This document shows positions 5,216 to 7,145 of a stretch of DNA of 7,145 bases, piece after piece (position 1 is the stretch's first letter; the number at the start of each line of letters is the position of its first letter). A program made the translations under genes and the position numbers. The notes beneath the pieces are model-generated. The model was not told where the DNA came from and did not search any database. It was given only the letters and a program-made list of their open reading frames with translations. Source of the stretch: Acidobacteriaceae bacterium (GTDB taxonomy: Bacteria; Acidobacteriota; Terriglobia; Terriglobales; Acidobacteriaceae); contig JASHVU010000787.1 in NCBI GenBank assembly GCA_030044455.1, forward strand, positions 1 through 7,145. Reading direction: 5' to 3'.

Positions 5216-6823
5216 ATGCCTGCCTGGGAGAGCGTGTTGATTAAGACCCCGGACAAGCATCCGCCATTTCTCAGGCTTGCTTTGATCACTGCCGGCGCCA
5301 TTGGGATTGCCGGTTATCATCTGGGCGTCGATGACAGCGAGATTTATATTCCCGCGGCGCAAAAACTGCTGCACCCTGCACTGTTCCCCTTCGGCACTGA
5401 GTTCTTTGAGTCCCACGAGCATCTATCACTCTTTGCGCCCATTCTGGCGTGGTCCGCAAGGCTCACCCATCTCTCCATGGACTGGACGATCTTTCTCTGG
5501 TACGTGCTCACCACCTTTGCGTTGCTGGTTTCATGCTGGCTTCTGGCATCGGTCTGCTTTCGAACGGCACGGGCCCGCTGGGCGTCGGTGCTGGTCATCG
5601 CCACCATTCTCACCATGCCGGCAACCAATACAGGATTGCTGCTGATGGACCCCTACATGACGGCGCGCTCGTTCTCAACGCCGCTCACCATCTTTGCGAT
5701 CACCGCATTTCTCTGCCGCCGCTATTGGCTGGCTATTGGGCTCACGGTGGTAACGGCCACGATCCACCCGCAGATGGCGGCCTATGTGGTTTTCCCTGCC
5801 GCATTGTTGTGGGTGATGGAGCGCAGCCGTGTTCAAGCGCCTGAGCCGGTTCCTGTCGCCGGCATCGCTCTCAGCATCATCCCCGTCGGCTTCCGCCTTG
5901 CGCCAGCGCAGGGCGCGTACCGCGAGGCGCTCTATGCGCGTGACTTCTACTTCCTCTCCACCTGGACCTGGTACCACTGGCTGGGGCTGCTCGCGCCGCT
6001 GGCCTTTCTGCTCTGGTTCTGGAAGGGCAATGTTCGCGGCACCACGCGGGAGTTCAGCCGCATCAGTTTCGTCCTCATCCCCTTCGGCATCGTCTCCATT
6101 GTGGCCGGTGCCATCATCTCGTCCACACATGAATTTGACATGTACGCGCGACTTCAGCCGCTTCGCTGCTTCCATCTCATCACCTTGGTTTTCATGCTGC
6201 TGCTGGCGGGGCTGATCGGTGAGTACACTTCGACAAAGAAACTGCGCTGGGCACTGCCGACCCTGCTGATCGGGCTCACCTTGGGCATGAGCTATGTGGG
6301 CTATGCCACCTATCCCAATAGTCCCCGGATTGAGGTCCCCGGGCTCACCCCGGCCACCAACGCGTGGCTCGACACGACCTGGTGGATTCGCCAAAACACG
6401 CCCCGGGATGCAATCTTCGCTGTCGATGCCCGATACCTCGCGGTTCCTGGAGTAGACGTGCACGGTTTCAGAGCGCTTGCAGAGCGCTCCGCATTGGCCG
6501 ACTACTACAAAGATGGCGGCGTGGTTGCGATCTTCCCCAACCTGGCGCCGGAATGGAAACAGATGAGTGATGCCACTTCAGGCTTGAACAGCTTCAACGC
6601 GGAGCAGTTCAGCCGTCTCGCGCGCGAGTATCCGGTGACATGGACCGTCATCCATGGCGCCGCGCCAAACGGCATGTATTGCCCCTACAATCGGCAGGGC
6701 TACGCCGTTTGCCAGATTCCCGGTGCGCCGGGGCTCAGCGACCCAAGCTCTTCGCTGGCTTCTGCGGGCACGTCTCTTAAGGCCGGCGCCGCGCAAGCTA
6801 ACGCAGGCCCACAGGCGCGATGA
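5216..6823 (+). CDS. Polytopic membrane protein, glycosyltransferase-C-like, uncharacterised family
   Basis: This 535-residue integral membrane protein has about ten hydrophobic helices: near residues 19-35, 91-115, 122-140, 152-167, 170-183, 188-203, 253-269, 284-304, 318-338 and 344-362. A soluble C-terminal part follows (about 365-510), then an Ala/Ser-rich tail. The first outer loop carries GYHLGVDDSEIYIPAAQK (33-50), with D39 and D40 placed like the acidic catalytic residues of GT-C lipid-linked sugar transferases. DPYMTARSFSTP (145-156) is a second conserved-looking block. The C-terminal WWIRQNTPRDAIFAVD...FRALAERS resembles the terminal domain of bacterial membrane glycosyltransferase-like proteins. 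I recall the GYHxGVxDxxIY signature from acidobacterial hypothetical proteins without a known role. The ATG at 5216 has no clear ribosome site. GGGAG at 5226-5230 could instead serve GTG 5234 or TTG 5237, giving a protein six or seven residues shorter. It is divergent from the minus-strand operon. Confidence 0.87.
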   Translation: MPAWESVLIKTPDKHPPFLRLALITAGAIGIAGYHLGVDDSEIYIPAAQKLLHPALFPFGTEFFESHEHLSLFAPILAWSARLTHLSMDWTIFLWYVLTTFALLVSCWLLASVCFRTARARWASVLVIATILTMPATNTGLLLMDPYMTARSFSTPLTIFAITAFLCRRYWLAIGLTVVTATIHPQMAAYVVFPAALLWVMERSRVQAPEPVPVAGIALSIIPVGFRLAPAQGAYREALYARDFYFLSTWTWYHWLGLLAPLAFLLWFWKGNVRGTTREFSRISFVLIPFGIVSIVAGAIISSTHEFDMYARLQPLRCFHLITLVFMLLLAGLIGEYTSTKKLRWALPTLLIGLTLGMSYVGYATYPNSPRIEVPGLTPATNAWLDTTWWIRQNTPRDAIFAVDARYLAVPGVDVHGFRALAERSALADYYKDGGVVAIFPNLAPEWKQMSDATSGLNSFNAEQFSRLAREYPVTWTVIHGAAPNGMYCPYNRQGYAVCQIPGAPGLSDPSSSLASAGTSLKAGAAQANAGPQAR

Positions 6824-6834
6824 CGCCGCATCGC
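6817..6834 (+). terminator. Stem-loop over the stop codon of the membrane protein gene, possible weak terminator
   Basis: GCGATG (6817-6822) pairs perfectly with CATCGC (6829-6834) around a 6-base loop, and the TGA stop lies at its first arm. Only three T occur a few bases downstream, so intrinsic termination would be weak. The next gene begins 20 bases later in the same direction, so the two may be partly co-transcribed. Confidence 0.3.
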
Positions 6835-6853
6835 TCGGGTTTATGATGTCGCC

Positions 6854-7145
6854 ATGCCCCCAGGAAAACGACGCGCGGCAACAGTTTCATTACTGTCTTT
6901 CGGGTTATTTCTTTGCGCAGCCTGTCCTACCCCGCCAACCCCAACTCCGATCAAAGCCGACTCCATTCTGATCCTCAAGAAAGATCACGTCATGGAACTG
7001 CTCGACGGCGGCAAAGTCATTCGCACTTATAAAGTTGCGCTGGGCCGCGGAGGGCTGGAGCCGAAAGAGCGCGAAGGCGACGGGCGCACTCCTGAGGGCC
7101 GCTACATCATCGATGAGAAAAACGCGGCGAGCCACTACCATAAGG
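6854..7145 (+). CDS. L,D-transpeptidase (YkuD/ErfK family), 3' truncated by the window edge
   Basis: The 97 visible codons start at the ATG at 6854 and run off the window. L,D-transpeptidases cross-link peptidoglycan or attach proteins to it in the periplasm, through a catalytic Cys. The N-terminus is basic (MPPGKRRAA), then hydrophobic (VSLLSFGLFLCAAC, 11-24), then a Pro/Thr linker: an export signal, possibly a lipoprotein signal ending at Cys24, although Cys at -3 is unusual for a lipobox. From about 37 the family pattern follows: SILILKKDHVMELLDGGKV, TYKVALGRGG (59-67), KEREGDGRTPEGRYIID (71-87) and KNAASHYHK. The GDGRTPEG block is a hallmark of the fold just before the substrate groove. 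The His and S-x-G-C catalytic motifs must lie beyond the window and cannot be checked. It starts 30 bases after the membrane protein gene, with no strong ribosome site. Confidence 0.85.
   Translation, partial: MPPGKRRAATVSLLSFGLFLCAACPTPPTPTPIKADSILILKKDHVMELLDGGKVIRTYKVALGRGGLEPKEREGDGRTPEGRYIIDEKNAASHYHK

Noticed and set aside
4949..5422. 157-codon minus-strand frame across the intergenic region and the start of the membrane protein gene
   Set aside because: It overlaps about 200 bases of a real opposite gene, has no recognisable domain or ribosome site, and its composition is polar and irregular. A small real protein here cannot be fully excluded.
5675..6463. 262-codon minus-strand frame opposite the membrane protein gene
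   Set aside because: It is a low-complexity charged translation, the mirror of hydrophobic codons on the real strand.

Overview
The window is GC-rich bacterial DNA with tightly packed genes. The protein families suggest a soil-type Acidobacteriota (Terriglobia-like) genome: a long ankyrin protein with an N-terminal 'ADAQLAIASECGFASWPKL' module, a membrane sulfatase/methyltransferase/PGTG small-protein cassette, and a 'GYHxGVDDSEIY' polytopic protein. This assignment is an inference from family memory, not from a marker gene. No rRNA, tRNA, CRISPR array or insertion sequence was seen.

Layout: (1) 2-1498 (+) is the 3' part of an ankyrin-repeat protein whose start lies before the window. (2) 1517-4815 (-) is a compact three-gene operon read right to left: an 86-residue membrane protein with a YADPGTG motif, a two-domain SAM-dependent methyltransferase, and a membrane-anchored sulfatase/phosphoethanolamine-transferase-like enzyme. 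The methyltransferase and sulfatase genes share an ATGA stop/start overlap. The small gene and the methyltransferase lie in one reading frame, separated by a single TAG codon. (3) 4816-5215 is a 400-base divergent intergenic region with an inverted repeat, A/T runs and a hairpin-rich leader. (4) 5216-6823 (+) is a 535-residue polytopic membrane protein of a poorly described, glycosyltransferase-C-like type. (5) 6854 to the window end (+) is the start of an exported L,D-transpeptidase.

The most coherent reading is a cell-envelope locus. The operon encodes a membrane-anchored alkaline-phosphatase-fold enzyme, a cytoplasmic methyltransferase and a small membrane partner. The divergent gene encodes a polytopic protein resembling lipid-linked sugar transferases, and the next encodes a peptidoglycan-modifying enzyme. 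The substrate is unknown. The points most worth following are the methyltransferase: its N-terminal domain contains a kinase/APH-like D-x4-N...D catalytic-loop pattern, and its conserved FRDPAG stretch lies upstream of the first conventional start codon.
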